Below are positions 33,786 to 45,484 of a stretch of DNA of 64,000 bases, one piece after another; within the stretch, counting starts at the first letter, position 1, and each line of letters starts with the position of its first letter. Position numbers and translations under genes: made by a program. Source of the stretch: Pseudeuparius sepicola. Its lineage: Eukaryota > Arthropoda > Insecta > Coleoptera > Anthribidae. Location: positions 126,737,735 through 126,801,734 of the forward strand of contig OY987298.1 of the NCBI GenBank assembly GCA_963920635.1, in the 5' to 3' direction. The notes under the pieces were generated by a model. That model searched no databases. It saw nothing but the letters and a program-made list of their open reading frames with translations, and was not told the origin of the DNA.

Positions 33786-36095
33786 ATGACTAGTCGATGT
33801 AAACGTTTAGTTCAACTTGCTCGGCAGGAAAATGAGTCGATAATTCACCAAACAATTGGAGAAGTGGAGTTTAAGCAGAATGATATTAAATATTGTGTCC
33901 AAATTATTAATAAACCTACTATATTTCAATATTTTACAGCGCCAGAAACCAGTTGCTCTTTAGAAGTAACCCAGTCGACAAATCAATATTGCGATGAAAA
34001 AATTTCATCTGAGTTAGATGAGAATAGTATGATATTGATGGAAAGCAATCAAGAAGCAGAAGACGGTAACGCAGTTATAGAAGAAGAGTCTCCACATGAT
34101 GGAAATGAAGCTGTGTATTATACTTTAGAAAATGAAGAAGACGAGAATCAAACAGACATTACTAACAATAGTTTACTTTCAACACACGATAACACCAACA
34201 TAGAAATTATAGAAATAGGTCAAGACCTTAGTGAAGATATTTTGTCACAACTTCTCAGTGGGCAGGATCAATCTGTAGTCCTGGACTTGGAAGTAACCGA
34301 CTTGTTAGTGAATGAAAATGAAACTGTAGAAACCAAGACTCACCACGAAGAAGACAAGATTCAAGATATAGTTGAAAATTATGCTGCAGAGATTAAGATC
34401 CAGGATGGAGAAAAAAAGAATCAGGAAATAGAAGATAATTCAAATGCAGAACCTGAGGCTCGATGTGAAGAAAATGCGAACGGAAACTTACAACAGCAAA
34501 ATGAAGGTGTGGATATTATGGATGGAGATGAGGGAGAGAGGGTTCAAGACGGCGTTAATGAAAGCAGTTCCAATGATGATGACTTTGTACCTGTTAAAAG
34601 AAAAGAAAAGCTTATAGCAAAAAAGAGGAGAGTTGAAGGTCGCAGTTACATGGGATACAGAATGGTAGGCACAAAAGTGTCACAAACTGCTCCGAAAGCG
34701 AAAAGGCAAATGAAACGCCACTGCAACCATACCATAACTGAAAAAAAAAGTGACAGAAGTTTCTGTTGTGGCATGATTTCAGACAACGAGAGAAAAACAC
34801 TTTTTGATAAATTTTGGTCAATGAAAACATGGTCGGAGAAAAAAGGCTACGTAAGAGGATTGGTTAATACCAGAGGTATTAAAAGAAGGCGAAAAACCCT
34901 AGAAGAAATTGAAAATATCAAGAAACACACTGGGCATGATATATTTTTAGACTGTGAAAATAGTGGCAGACTTAGAGTGTGTCGTAATTTTTTTATCAAT
35001 ACATTAGGAATTGGAGAAGACTGTTTTAAAAGGTGGACACAAAAAGTCGAAGAAAACATTAGAGTAAGTGAAGATGAAGGTGGCGTATCACCAGTCTCTG
35101 TTTCAAAGCCAAAAACTCGCAGACAAGAGAAAAAAGAAAATGATTTAAAAAGTATTTCAGCCTGGTTGGATTTGTTGCCTAAGGTACCCAGCCACTATTG
35201 TCGGCAGTCATCAAAAAAACTGTACGTTGAACCTGTTTTTCATTCAAAGCGTCACATGCATTCTGTGTACGAACAATGGTGCAACGAAAATAAAATCAAG
35301 CCAGCCATCACAACTATTTTTTGTGACACTCTAAAAATACAAAATATTGCTATCCACAAACCTCGTAAAGACCAGTGTGACATTTGCATTGGTCACACGG
35401 AAGGTAATGTAACGCAAGAAATTTATGATGCCCACATAGCTAGAAAAAATAAAGTGAGGGAAGAAAAAAACAAAGAAAAGGAGAGTGCATCTGACACAAA
35501 AAAAGTAATTACTATGGATCTCCAAAGCAAGTTGTTGTGTCCCATCAGTTTGGCTTCGTCTATGTATTATAAACAGAAACTTACTGTGCACAATTTTACT
35601 ATAAGAGAACTAAATGATGGTCATGTACGCTTATATGTCTGGCATGAGGTTGATGGGGGTGTAGGTGCTAATGAGTTTGCATCGTGTCTCGTGGACTACA
35701 TTTTAGAACTTCCAGCATCAATCAAGAACGCAGTTTTAATTTCGGATGGTTGCTGCAGTCAAAACCGGAATAGGATATTATCAACAGCTTTATTGGATAC
35801 CGCGCGTCACAAAAATATAATTATCGAGCATCTTTACCTTCAGCGGGGACATACAATGATGGAAGCTGATAACGTCCATGCCACCTTGGAACATTATTTT
35901 AAACCTCCAATTTACTCACCGATGGACTATGTTTCTCGCATGCATTTGGCACGTCCTAATAAACCTTACGAGGTAAAAGTGGTACATTATGATTTTTTTA
36001 AAGACTATGCCAAGATGGACTCCGTTCTCTCATCCATCAGGCCAGGGATACGGGTGGGCGAAAAATGTGTAACAGATATTTGTAAGAAAAACTGA
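33786..36095 (+). CDS. Putative transposase, DUF7869-like family
   Basis: A 769-codon frame. An upstream ATG at 33735 keeps the frame open, but TTTTTTTTCTTGTAG ending at 33769 looks like an intron acceptor, so ATG 33786 is preferred. Residues about 45-255 are very acidic. A basic patch (KRKEKLIAKKRR) may be a nuclear signal. SDNERKTLFDKFW and a CDIC motif follow. The C-terminal half has the pattern of the insect family annotated DUF7869: TMDLQSKLLCP (D578), LISDGCCSQNRN (D654), and GHTMMEADNVHATLE (D695, E702), a plausible acidic catalytic set. The frame stops at 36093, but coding continues in the next frame. The family assignment and the transposase role are inference from motifs and terminal repeats. 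Confidence 0.7.
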   Translation: MTSRCKRLVQLARQENESIIHQTIGEVEFKQNDIKYCVQIINKPTIFQYFTAPETSCSLEVTQSTNQYCDEKISSELDENSMILMESNQEAEDGNAVIEEESPHDGNEAVYYTLENEEDENQTDITNNSLLSTHDNTNIEIIEIGQDLSEDILSQLLSGQDQSVVLDLEVTDLLVNENETVETKTHHEEDKIQDIVENYAAEIKIQDGEKKNQEIEDNSNAEPEARCEENANGNLQQQNEGVDIMDGDEGERVQDGVNESSSNDDDFVPVKRKEKLIAKKRRVEGRSYMGYRMVGTKVSQTAPKAKRQMKRHCNHTITEKKSDRSFCCGMISDNERKTLFDKFWSMKTWSEKKGYVRGLVNTRGIKRRRKTLEEIENIKKHTGHDIFLDCENSGRLRVCRNFFINTLGIGEDCFKRWTQKVEENIRVSEDEGGVSPVSVSKPKTRRQEKKENDLKSISAWLDLLPKVPSHYCRQSSKKLYVEPVFHSKRHMHSVYEQWCNENKIKPAITTIFCDTLKIQNIAIHKPRKDQCDICIGHTEGNVTQEIYDAHIARKNKVREEKNKEKESASDTKKVITMDLQSKLLCPISLASSMYYKQKLTVHNFTIRELNDGHVRLYVWHEVDGGVGANEFASCLVDYILELPASIKNAVLISDGCCSQNRNRILSTALLDTARHKNIIIEHLYLQRGHTMMEADNVHATLEHYFKPPIYSPMDYVSRMHLARPNKPYEVKVVHYDFFKDYAKMDSVLSSIRPGIRVGEKCVTDICKKN

Positions 36096-36360
36096 TTTAT
36101 CCGAAGATTGGAAAACGCTACCACATAGAAGACAAAAATCTGAGTGCTATAAGGGTTTACGGTCCCTGTATGACAATGAAATTCCTCTCAGAGAAACAAA
36201 ATATAAAGATTTGCAATCTTTAAAGTCCATTATTGACCGTCAATATCACGAGTTTTATGAAAAGCTACCTTTCAGACCAGATAAACTTGTACGTAAGAAA
36301 ACTGAAGCTAGTAGAAACAATAACGAAAACGATGACCTGTCTAAGAAGAAAGCAAAAAAA
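36094..36360 (+). pseudogene. C-terminal extension in the +1 frame
   Basis: Starting at the stop of the preceding gene, the +1 frame stays open for about 88 codons (DLSEDWKTLPHRRQKSECYK, ending DDLSKKKAKK) to TAA at 36361. Its basic, coding-like composition and position suggest it is the true C-terminus, displaced by a 1-2 base indel near 36076-36093. No workable intron is seen. Both duplicated copies share it. Confidence 0.6.
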
Positions 36361-36402
36361 TAAGTGTTTGGAGAAGAGTGTTCTATTATGGTACTTTTAT
36401 AC

Positions 36403-36408
36403 AATAAA
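36403..36408 (+). terminator. Polyadenylation signal
   Basis: AATAAA about 40 bases after the TAA of the +1-frame extension, suitably placed to end the transposase transcript. Repeated at 45527 in the second copy. Confidence 0.45.
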
Positions 36409-37744
36409 AATTAGTTTTGTAAAAGAGTTTTTAAATTACTCCCATCTGAACGTTTTCTTTCCAAATAAAAGCTCCTATAAATCAGTGTCCTAAACAAAAC
36501 CTCTTATGTGAAAAAACAATATCTCCTATGTGACCAATTTGTTGTTTTTTTTATTTAAAAACATATTTTGTACAAAACAGTTTATTGGTATACTTTCTAA
36601 TTTTATTACATGAAAAACTCCTTAAAGTATTCTTTTTGATATTATTTTTTCTCTGTTTACCACGTTTTTCTCACTTCCTGAAAAGTTTATCATTTTACAC
36701 ATAGGAGGTATTGTCCTGGCAACGACATAGGGCTTTGAAGTTTGTTATTTTGGCTACATCTCCCAACATAATCAAGCTGCTGAACTGAAATTTGGCACTG
36801 CTATGCTTTTGGGGATGGAGAATAAGGTGTCAATTCCTACGTATCTCACAGAGGACGCCACTTCTGCTGTTTTTGGATTGTGCTTTGACTCCTAACTTTT
36901 TTGACGTTATGTTTTTGGTCCTGCAGGTCCATCATTTTAGTGCATCTTTTCATTCTGCAACAAAGAGGTACTCTTGTTTCATAACGATCAAATCAACCGT
37001 TTGCGTTGCAATTGCCAAAACGTGCCCCAAAACACCTGCTAACTTCAATATTCGAAAATAAAATTGTCACCTATATACTACTCTCAAATGTTGAAAATGA
37101 AGAAAGAAATGCCTTATGAACATTGGTCGAAACACATTCGTTTTCTTGAAATAGAGTGTCCAGATTTTGTAGAGTTTCAATCCGTTCCATTTTAAAAGTG
37201 AACATTTTTTAGGACATTGTTCATACGGGTTTTTTACTCGCTTTAAATGGTACAGTCGTTGTGCAATATTTGAAAGCAGTAGGTGAAAATTTTATTTTTC
37301 CAATGTTGAAGTTGAAGGGCACGTTTTGGCAATTTCAAGGCAAACGGTTGATTTGGTCGTTATGAAACAAGAGTACATCTTTATTGCAGAATGAGAAGGT
37401 GCGCTAAAATGATGGACCTGCAGGATCAAAAAGATAACCTCAAAAAAGTTACGAGTAAAAGCACGTTCCAAAAACAGCGCAAGTGGCGCCCAGTGTGAGA
37501 TACGTAGAAATTGACGTTTTCAGCTTATTCTCCATCCCCAAAAACATAACAGTGGAAAATTTCCGTTCGGCAGCTTGAATGTTGGGAGATGTAGAAAAAA
37601 TGCAATTTCAAAAAAAACAAAACTTCAACGCTCTGTATCGCTTAAACAAACAACATTTCTATAAGGCATATTAGCCTCAATCGTAATATTTCGGCCCAAA
37701 ATATATGCGGTTGCACTATGTGCCGTTATCAATGACTCACCCTG

Positions 37745-38712
37745 TATAAAAAAGAAACTGAAAATCTAATGCGTTCTATGATTACCCACTGGCACTGTAA
37801 TAAATTAGCCATGGACATTTAAAAACAAAAGGTACCAAAACACTTTCGCTTTCTTTTTAGACTTGCTTTTCTTACGAAAATTTATGGAAACAAGCTCTGT
37901 GAATCTGTCAAATTAAAGGAACACAACATTCAAGTATTTTATTTTTTAACACTAAACCACCCTGTCGATTCTTTCGTCATGTGGCGCAAGTGGCCATCGC
38001 TTGAAACAGCGCAATGCCGATTTTAAAGGACAATAGCTGTCGATTTTATAGGACAATAGCTAAAGCATTTTATGAGAAAAGGTTTTACCTACAATCGGTG
38101 TAGGTAGGTACAGTAGTAGGCGTCACATGAAACCGGACGACGTAAAGCCATTTTCTTTCGACTTTTGGAGTAATAATACCCAAAACCCATTTAACAAACA
38201 ACAAAGAACGTTGCTAAATGTCTGAACAGGATCCAAATATCCCAAGGAAATGGAATTTTAGCGTTCGGTTTCGTCTGACGCCAACCGTGCTTACAACTCT
38301 TGCTTTTCAAGGAATGTAAACTCAAGTTCGAGTATTCCAAATTTATACAGTGATGTAGCCGATTTAAAGTACATGCGGTGCCACAGATTACACATTTCAT
38401 TTTATTTCAAAACTTATGCAAAATCGAACTTGACTACAGTATTTTGTGACTACACGGTAGAAATAAAAATTTGAACTAGGTTTGTACAAAGTTTTGTTAA
38501 AAATAACAACTATAACGGTTGTAGTCAATGTTTTCGATCAAAGGGAAGCTCATGCAAGATGCAAGCGGTTTGATATCACTATTTTTTTAATACTTGTAAA
38601 AGCAAAGACGGAGTCATTAGCGGAACGGAAACGCATGCATGGGCCTTTAGTGACGGAATCCAGACAATGTTTATTAAGCATAGAGTATACAGGTGTCAAG
38701 TATGGTCACCAT
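37745..38712. other. Unassigned stretch with a 23-bp direct repeat
   Basis: No gene. CGATTTTAAAGGACAATAGCT (38011) and CGATTTTATAGGACAATAGCT (38034) are adjacent direct copies. The last eight bases, GTCACCAT (38705-38712), are the target duplication of the following hAT element. Confidence 0.4.
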
Positions 38713-39872
38713 TAGTGATGCTGTCGAAACGAGAGATTCTCGTCTCTCGTCTCGTCTTGTCTCATCTCGACGAGACGAGAGGACAATAACATCAGAACGA
38801 TACGAGACGAGACAACACGTTTCTTTCGTCGAGAATTATCGTTTCTCTCGAGGAGAAGTTGAGAAAGCTGGCAACATGGCTTGCGGGTCTGCGCGGCGTG
38901 GCCTGTCACTCCCTGACAGTTGATTTTAGAAGAAATTTACCAGAATTAATTTGTGTAGTGCGGGTAGTGCAATCGTCGCCAGATTGCTACGACGAGGCAG
39001 TGTGTCTCTGGGTAGAAACAGACAGCCCAAAGGGCTGGCGACCGCTTTTTTATAAACTTGTTTTGTTTCTGAAAAAAATGAAACATTTCTCTAAGAGTGC
39101 GAAGTGAAGAATCGTTCCTTTACAATTTCAAGCCTCAAGTTGCCTAGAACCGCCGAGGGAAGCTAGAACTTAGTTATATACCTGGCTGTAAGTCAAGTCG
39201 TAATAAGTTGAAGTAGCTAGGTTTTCTTTGCTTGACGGCAAGCGGTCAACTTGCATTCGTTTTGGGCTTTCCAAAGGACGAAAATTTAAGAATAAAATGA
39301 TTAAGGGCATTTTGCATAGACAAAATAAAGTAACCCTTAAAATTAATGGAGCTTTCTAACAATCCAACCATTGTTTAGTATTGTTGAAAAAGTTTCTTTA
39401 CCTAATGTTAAAGTAAAAAAATTATTTAATTGAATGTATTATGAAATTGACCCTAACTTCCATTTCAATCAGAAGATATCACTCTCCTTCATAACTGGTT
39501 TCTGTTCGCTTGTTGTTTGTATTTTTGTGAAAATTTAACCACAAGGTAATCATCATTTGCCTGATGGCGCACTTTGCGAAAAATCCTCACAAAAATTCCA
39601 CTTACAACAAAATGTAGTCCCCTCTATTTGCCCAAATTTACCATATTATTTGTCGAGAATGTACCTATCCACACCAGGAATCGTATACTTAATATAAATA
39701 TATAAATACTTCGGTGTATATTTTGTTACTTGTTACTACTTTTATTGTCTGTTAAACAAACGTACCTACTTACTTGGGTACCCAATTATTGAAAGAAAGT
39801 TCACAAATGTATCTAATTCTAATTAACAAGAGGGTTGAACAATTATTAGAAAAGATAAACTATAAGCCAAAG
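38713..39872 (+). mobile_element. hAT element, truncated copy
   Basis: Left part of the hAT element that is complete at 47837-49718. It begins TAGTGATGCTGTCGAAACG after the target site GTCACCAT and is cut off at the duplication junction 39872. A GAGACGAGA/TCTCGTCTC-rich block follows the end. Confidence 0.75.
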
Positions 39873-40729
39873 TGAAGGCTTTAAATTTGCTTAATTTCAT
39901 TACCCTTTGTATTGTAGACCGGGGAATTTGTAAGTCTCTCGCTGCATCTCTCTGAGATTTTTCGTTATTTCTTCAGAAATAATTTAAAATTCGTTCTCTC
40001 TCGTCCTCACTAATTCTAAACCCTTTTTTTCTCTTGCTAATCACACTTCCTGTCGATCTGAATCTTCGATACAGCTTACATATAAATGAAGCACTCGGAA
40101 CATTTCTATTTGGATATTTACGAGAATACTCCCTCAAAGTTTCTACGTATCTTTTATCATTTTTGACACGTAAATAGAAATATTGAATTGACAGCCTACT
40201 CGATTGTCAGTTTTATTATCATGGCTGACTTGATTTGTCATAAATTTGGTTTTATTGTTTGGCCTACTCAGATCGAACATCAGACACCGATCATGAGACC
40301 ATGTATCTAGTTTGATGGAGCTTCTCTGATAAATATCTCGGAAACGGTTGGAGATAGATAGTTCAAATTATATATCGTTGGATTCAGAATTAAAAAAGGA
40401 ATCCTGCGATGGTTAAGAGAAATGTGTAACTTGTAAAATAGAGAATACCACTTTCATTTCCGCTATAACCGGAAGTTATATTAAAAAACTGAATATTCGG
40501 GAATACTACTTAAAGGTTCTCTAATGGATGTGTAGGTAAAAAAATATTTTTTTTTATTTTGCAAAAAATGTTTTTTCGCGATAACTTTTTTTACCGACCC
40601 CCGTATACAAAATCCGAGTACACCATCGAATTCCCCTTAATTTTTACTACAATATCATTTTTTGAATGACGATTTTATGTTAACCTGTTTCCTCGTAACG
40701 CACTTTTTCCGCTTGAATGGGCCACCCTG
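39873..40729 (-). mobile_element. Mariner-type transposon, 3'-truncated duplicate
   Basis: Copy of 30749-31605: the right terminal repeat and the N-terminal third of the transposase, including the same premature TGA. The left end and catalytic region are missing because the duplication starts inside the gene. Confidence 0.9.
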
Positions 40730-41188
40730 TACATACAGAAGAAATGCACAATTTTTGCACCCACTTCCTAATAATCTCGAGGAAAACTATCACAGTGATG
40801 AATATTCGACTCTAAGGCCTGACACCAGTAAAGTCGAAAATCCAGCACTAATGGGTGAAGAGAGTTGTAAAGAAGAAATTCAAACGAAATAACATGCTCA
40901 ACGCCTGTGCCTTTTACTCAAGAAGGTCTAAGGCGTAGCCAGAGGGTTGTTGGACCCCCTAGACGTTTAAATATTTAAGAAGGGGGGTGTGTGATAAGTG
41001 CATTGTTGGTTTATGTACTAGTAGTTTTGTCTATTCTATGATAGCTAGTAGGTGACTGTGAAATGTGAATTGAAAAACCACTTTTCCAATAACAGATTTC
41101 AAGATGTTGTAATGCTGTACAAATAAACGTTTAAAGTAAAACTCGGCTACCGCTTGTAGGTATATTTGGAAGCGTTAAAAACAACACA
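40730..41188 (+). mobile_element. Gypsy 3' end, duplicate
   Basis: Copy of 31606-32064: pol tail (to 40892), polypurine tract and LTR (40988-41188). There is no matching 5' part; it arose by segmental duplication, not by retrotransposition. Confidence 0.9.
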
Positions 41189-42909
41189 GATAGAAAAGGC
41201 TCCAGCGGGAACATGCCCTGTGTAAAGTTGTCAGCACTTCAAATTTACATTTTGCAATACTGTATCTCACCTGGACGAAAGCCCAAAGCTTGACGTCATA
41301 GCTTCATTGTTGTTTGCGATTTGGACTGGCGAGATAGGTAGGTACCTACTGCAAAAATCGGCGACTTATTATAGGTTATAGGGGGTAGATATTCTGCATG
41401 ATACAACAAAACACAGATATTATGATATTTAGCCGCCTCAATTCCAACATAACAATTTTAACACAACGTCGCCTTTTTCATAATTCTTCCCCTGGTCATC
41501 ACTCTTGCAACCAAACACTGCACACCGCATGATTAATAAGTTAAGTAAGATCACCTAGCACTATATAGTTAAAAATTATATAAAAAATACATAACTAACA
41601 GTAATTTTACAACGCAAACTTCCGCAAATTGGCTGAAAATACAGAGAACACACTACAATGGTTCGCAGACGTCTCTGACGTTTCGGTTGTTTATAACCGC
41701 GTGACGCGTCAATGTGGCGCCCAACCTGCGCAATATCATATATCTCTTTTGTTGTATCATGGGTATTCTGTGGTTATAGGTATGCCAGTTTCTGACATTT
41801 AAAATGTCCCATGTTTTGAATAATATTATCCAGCTTTATTACGATTTACGTTATGTATATCGTAACGAATTCTCTTTGCGGTCAGTATTTCGCTGTTTCG
41901 CCATATTAACACAGTTTTTATACTAGATTTGTTTGAAATGATAAATATGAAATTAACATGCACATGAAGAAAATCATATGCACAGAGCATTACATGGATT
42001 GCATCAGAGGAATAAACAGAATTTTGAAGTTACGGAATGACCTGTTCAACCAGTTGCGAGAAATCTATAGATATTGTATTTTGGAGGAGTATTTTGTAAC
42101 GTATGCAAGAATAAAAATTGAAAATTTTGTTTAGAGCCCCAAAGCTAACGGTCTATTATACATACAGGGTGAGTCACTAATAATGGCACATAGTGCAACC
42201 GCATATATTTTGGGCCAAAATATTACGATTGAGGCTAATATGCCTTATAGCAATGTTGTCTGTTTAAGAGATTCGTCGCTGCCAGGACAATACCTCCTAT
42301 GTGCAAAATTTTTGATTTCTAGGTTTTAATGCGTTCTGATACTCCTTACTGGCGTCTATCAATTGCCAAAGCCTCCAATGTGTATGAACATAACCAAAAT
42401 TATTACAAACGAATTTTTAAACCTCCTATGTGTATGCCTTGATATGGTTGCCACAACAAAATCTCCTATGTGCACTTATTAACACATAGGAGGTATTGTT
42501 TGATTTATTGTGGTAGGTGATTGTCATCTGATCTTCACATGAGAGGTTTATGCTTGACAGATGGATATTGCAGGTTATAGTTTCAGTTGCTTTTCAAGTG
42601 CAGTGGTTTTCTTTCCAATAAAATAGGAGGTGCTTTAAAGTAAGTAATAAGAATTTTATCAGTAGTTAGGTACTAGTCGAATTGCAGTTTTAAAATTGTA
42701 AAAAGTGTGTGTAGAATCAGAAACCAACAACGGGGTTTCTCTATTCTGCTCAATTTCCTGACAGTTCAGGGAAGGCAATTTTCAAAACCACATTAAGCTG
42801 TACAATTTATTCTTAACGTTTTTCTCCCTGTTTTTCAGTGTGAATTATACTATACTTAATGTTTAGTAGAGTTTTTTATTTTTTTTCTTGTAGGGATAGT
42901 TACTACACG

Positions 42910-45219
42910 ATGACTAGTCGATGTAAACGTTTAGTTCAACTTGCTCGGCAGGAAAATGAGTCGATAATTCACCAAACAATTGGAGAAGTGGAGTTTAAGC
43001 AGAATGGTATTAAATATTGTGTCCAAATTATTAATAAACCTACTATATTTCAATATTTTACAGCGCCAGAAACCAGTTGCTCTTTAGAAGTAACCCAGTC
43101 GACAAATCAATATTGCGATGAAAAAATTTCATCTGAGTTAGATGAGAATAGTATGATATTGATGGAAAGCAATCAAGAAGCAGAAGACGGTAACGCAGTT
43201 ATAGAAGAAGAGTCTCCACATGATGGAAATGAAGCTGTGTATTATACTTTAGAAAATGAAGAAGACGAGAATCAAACAGACATTACTAACAATAGTTTAC
43301 TTTCAACACACGATAACACCAACATAGAAATTATAGAAATAGGTCAAGACCTTAGTGAAGATATTTTGTCACAACTTCTCAGTGGGCAGGATCAATCTGT
43401 AGTCCTGGACTTGGAAGTAACCGACTTGTTAGTGAATGAAAATGAAACTGTAGAAACCAAGACTCACCACGAAGAAGACAAGATTCAAGATATAGTTGAA
43501 AATTATGCTGCAGAGATTAAGATCCAGGATGGAGAAAAAAAGAATCAGGAAATAGAAGATAATTCAAATGCAGAACCTGAGGCTCGATGTGAAGAAAATG
43601 CGAACGGAAACTTACAACAGCAAAATGAAGGTGTGGATATTATGGATGGAGATGAGGGAGAGAGGGTTCAAGACGGCGTTAATGAAAGCAGTTCCAATGA
43701 TGATGACTTTGTACCTGTTAAAAGAAAAGAAAAGCTTATAGCAAAAAAGAGGAGAGTTGAAGGTCGCAGTTACATGGGATACAGAATGGTAGGCACAAAA
43801 GTGTCACAAACTGCTCCGAAAGCGAAAAGGCAAATGAAACGCCACTGCAACCATACCATAACTGAAAAAAAAAGTGACAGAAGTTTCTGTTGTGGCATGA
43901 TTTCAGACAACGAGAGAAAAACACTTTTTGATAAATTTTGGTCAATGAAAACATGGTCGGAGAAAAAAGGCTACGTAAGAGGATTGGTTAATACCAGAGG
44001 TATTAAAAGAAGGCGAAAAACCCTAGAAGAAATTGAAAATATCAAGAAACACACTGGGCATGATATATTTTTAGACTGTGAAAATAGTGGCAGACTTAGA
44101 GTGTGTCGTAATTTTTTTATCAATACATTAGGAATTGGAGAAGACTGTTTTAAAAGGTGGACACAAAAAGTCGAAGAAAACATTAGAGTAAGTGAAGATG
44201 AAGGTGGCGTATCACCAGTCTCTGTTTCAAAGCCAAAAACTCGCAGACAAGAGAAAAAAGAAAATGATTTAAAAAGTATTTCAGCCTGGTTGGATTTGTT
44301 GCCTAAGGTACCCAGCCACTATTGTCGGCAGTCATCAAAAAAACTGTACGTTGAACCTGTTTTTCATTCAAAGCGTCACATGCATTCTGTGTACGAACAA
44401 TGGTGCAACGAAAATAAAATCAAGCCAGCCATCACAACTATTTTTTGTGACACTCTAAAAATACAAAATATTGCTATCCACAAACCTCGTAAAGACCAGT
44501 GTGACATTTGCATTGGTCACACGGAAGGTAATGTAACGCAAGAAATTTATGATGCCCACATAGCTAGAAAAAATAAAGTGAGGGAAGAAAAAAACAAAGA
44601 AAAGGAGAGTGCATCTGACACAAAAAAAGTAATTACTATGGATCTCCAAAGCAAGTTGTTGTGTCCCATCAGTTTGGCTTCGTCTATGTATTATAAACAG
44701 AAACTTACTGTGCACAATTTTACTATAAGAGAACTAAATGATGGTCATGTACGCTTATATGTCTGGCATGAGGTTGATGGGGGTGTAGGTGCTAATGAGT
44801 TTGCATCGTGTCTCGTGGACTACATTTTAGAACTTCCAGCATCAATCAAGAACGCAGTTTTAATTTCGGATGGTTGCTGCAGTCAAAACCGGAATAGGAT
44901 ATTATCAACAGCTTTATTGGATACCGCGCGTCACAAAAATATAATTATCGAGCATCTTTACCTTCAGCGGGGACATACAATGATGGAAGCTGATAACGTC
45001 CATGCCACCTTGGAACATTATTTTAAACCTCCAATTTACTCACCGATGGACTATGTTTCTCGCATGCATTTGGCACGTCCTAATAAACCTTACGAGGTAA
45101 AAGTGGTACATTATGATTTTTTTAAAGACTATGCCAAGATGGACTCCGTTCTCTCATCCATCAGGCCAGGGATACGGGTGGGCGAAAAATGTGTAACAGA
45201 TATTTGTAAGAAAAACTGA
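42910..45219 (+). CDS. Putative transposase, DUF7869-like, second copy
   Basis: Duplicate of 33786-36095. The proteins differ at one residue, Asp to Gly in the N-terminal QN(D/G)IKYCV stretch (base 43007). All putative catalytic residues are unchanged, and the +1-frame extension is again present (45218-45484). With two nearly identical copies it is hard to say which, if either, is expressed. Confidence 0.7.
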   Translation: MTSRCKRLVQLARQENESIIHQTIGEVEFKQNGIKYCVQIINKPTIFQYFTAPETSCSLEVTQSTNQYCDEKISSELDENSMILMESNQEAEDGNAVIEEESPHDGNEAVYYTLENEEDENQTDITNNSLLSTHDNTNIEIIEIGQDLSEDILSQLLSGQDQSVVLDLEVTDLLVNENETVETKTHHEEDKIQDIVENYAAEIKIQDGEKKNQEIEDNSNAEPEARCEENANGNLQQQNEGVDIMDGDEGERVQDGVNESSSNDDDFVPVKRKEKLIAKKRRVEGRSYMGYRMVGTKVSQTAPKAKRQMKRHCNHTITEKKSDRSFCCGMISDNERKTLFDKFWSMKTWSEKKGYVRGLVNTRGIKRRRKTLEEIENIKKHTGHDIFLDCENSGRLRVCRNFFINTLGIGEDCFKRWTQKVEENIRVSEDEGGVSPVSVSKPKTRRQEKKENDLKSISAWLDLLPKVPSHYCRQSSKKLYVEPVFHSKRHMHSVYEQWCNENKIKPAITTIFCDTLKIQNIAIHKPRKDQCDICIGHTEGNVTQEIYDAHIARKNKVREEKNKEKESASDTKKVITMDLQSKLLCPISLASSMYYKQKLTVHNFTIRELNDGHVRLYVWHEVDGGVGANEFASCLVDYILELPASIKNAVLISDGCCSQNRNRILSTALLDTARHKNIIIEHLYLQRGHTMMEADNVHATLEHYFKPPIYSPMDYVSRMHLARPNKPYEVKVVHYDFFKDYAKMDSVLSSIRPGIRVGEKCVTDICKKN

Positions 45220-45484
45220 TTTATCCGAAGATTGGAAAACGCTACCACATAGAAGACAAAAATCTGAGTGCTATAAGGGTTTACGGTCCCTGTATGACAA
45301 TGAAATTCCTCTCAGAGAAACAAAATATAAAGATTTGCAATCTTTAAAGTCCATTATTGACCGTCAATATCACGAGTTTTATGAAAAGCTACCTTTCAGA
45401 CCAGATAAACTTGTACGTAAGAAAACTGAAGCTAGTAGAAACAATAACGAAAACGATGACCTGTCTAAGAAGAAAGCAAAAAAA
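45218..45484 (+). pseudogene. C-terminal extension in the +1 frame, second copy
   Basis: Same out-of-frame C-terminal stretch as 36094-36360. The frame break therefore predates the duplication. Confidence 0.6.

Larger units (their letters stand above)
33151..36726 (+). mobile_element. DUF7869-like DNA transposon
   Basis: Terminal inverted repeats of about 30 bp: GTCGCTGCCAGGACAATACC at the left and GGTATTGTCCTGGCAACGAC at the right, each running into CTCCTATGTG. Inside, the 12-bp motif ACCTCCTATGTG or close variants recurs at about 33168, 33247, 33297, 33338, 36499 and 36521. It is inverted at 33358 and 36698. These look like transposase-binding sites. The element carries one long gene. It is inserted in the left arm of the foldback element; the target duplication is short or not clear. 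Confidence 0.75.
33041..37744. mobile_element. Foldback CAGGG element hosting another transposon
   Basis: Ends CAGGGTGAGTCACTAATAA (33041) and the complement ending TGACTCACCCTG (37744), flanked by TA. With the inner transposon (33151-36726) left out, the arms pair for several hundred bases: TGTTTTTGGA with TCCAAAAACA, GTCCATCATTTTAG, TCTTGTTTCATAACG and so on. It is about 1.1 kb without the insert, a non-autonomous mariner-superfamily foldback element. Confidence 0.85.
30749..39872 (+). repeat. 9.12-kb tandem segmental duplication, copy 1
   Basis: This segment is repeated head to tail at 39873-48990 with a constant offset of 9124 bases until about 39190. It starts inside the mariner transposase (30749) and ends inside a hAT element (39872). 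At the junction GCCAAAG|TGAAGGCT, both parental sequences have TG at the breakpoint (TTTTGAAGG and AAAGTGCAGA), a 2-bp microhomology. The open frames are identical apart from single changes: A/G at 33883 and 43007, and G/T at 39033 and 48157. Confidence 0.95.

Noticed and set aside
36082..36107. 26-base GT...AG intron to rejoin the transposase C-terminus
   Set aside because: Too short for an insect intron; an indel is simpler.
38712..39107. Several open frames at the left end of the hAT element, repeated at 47836-48231
   Set aside because: Caused by GAGACGAGA repeats in the transposon end; no transposase motifs.
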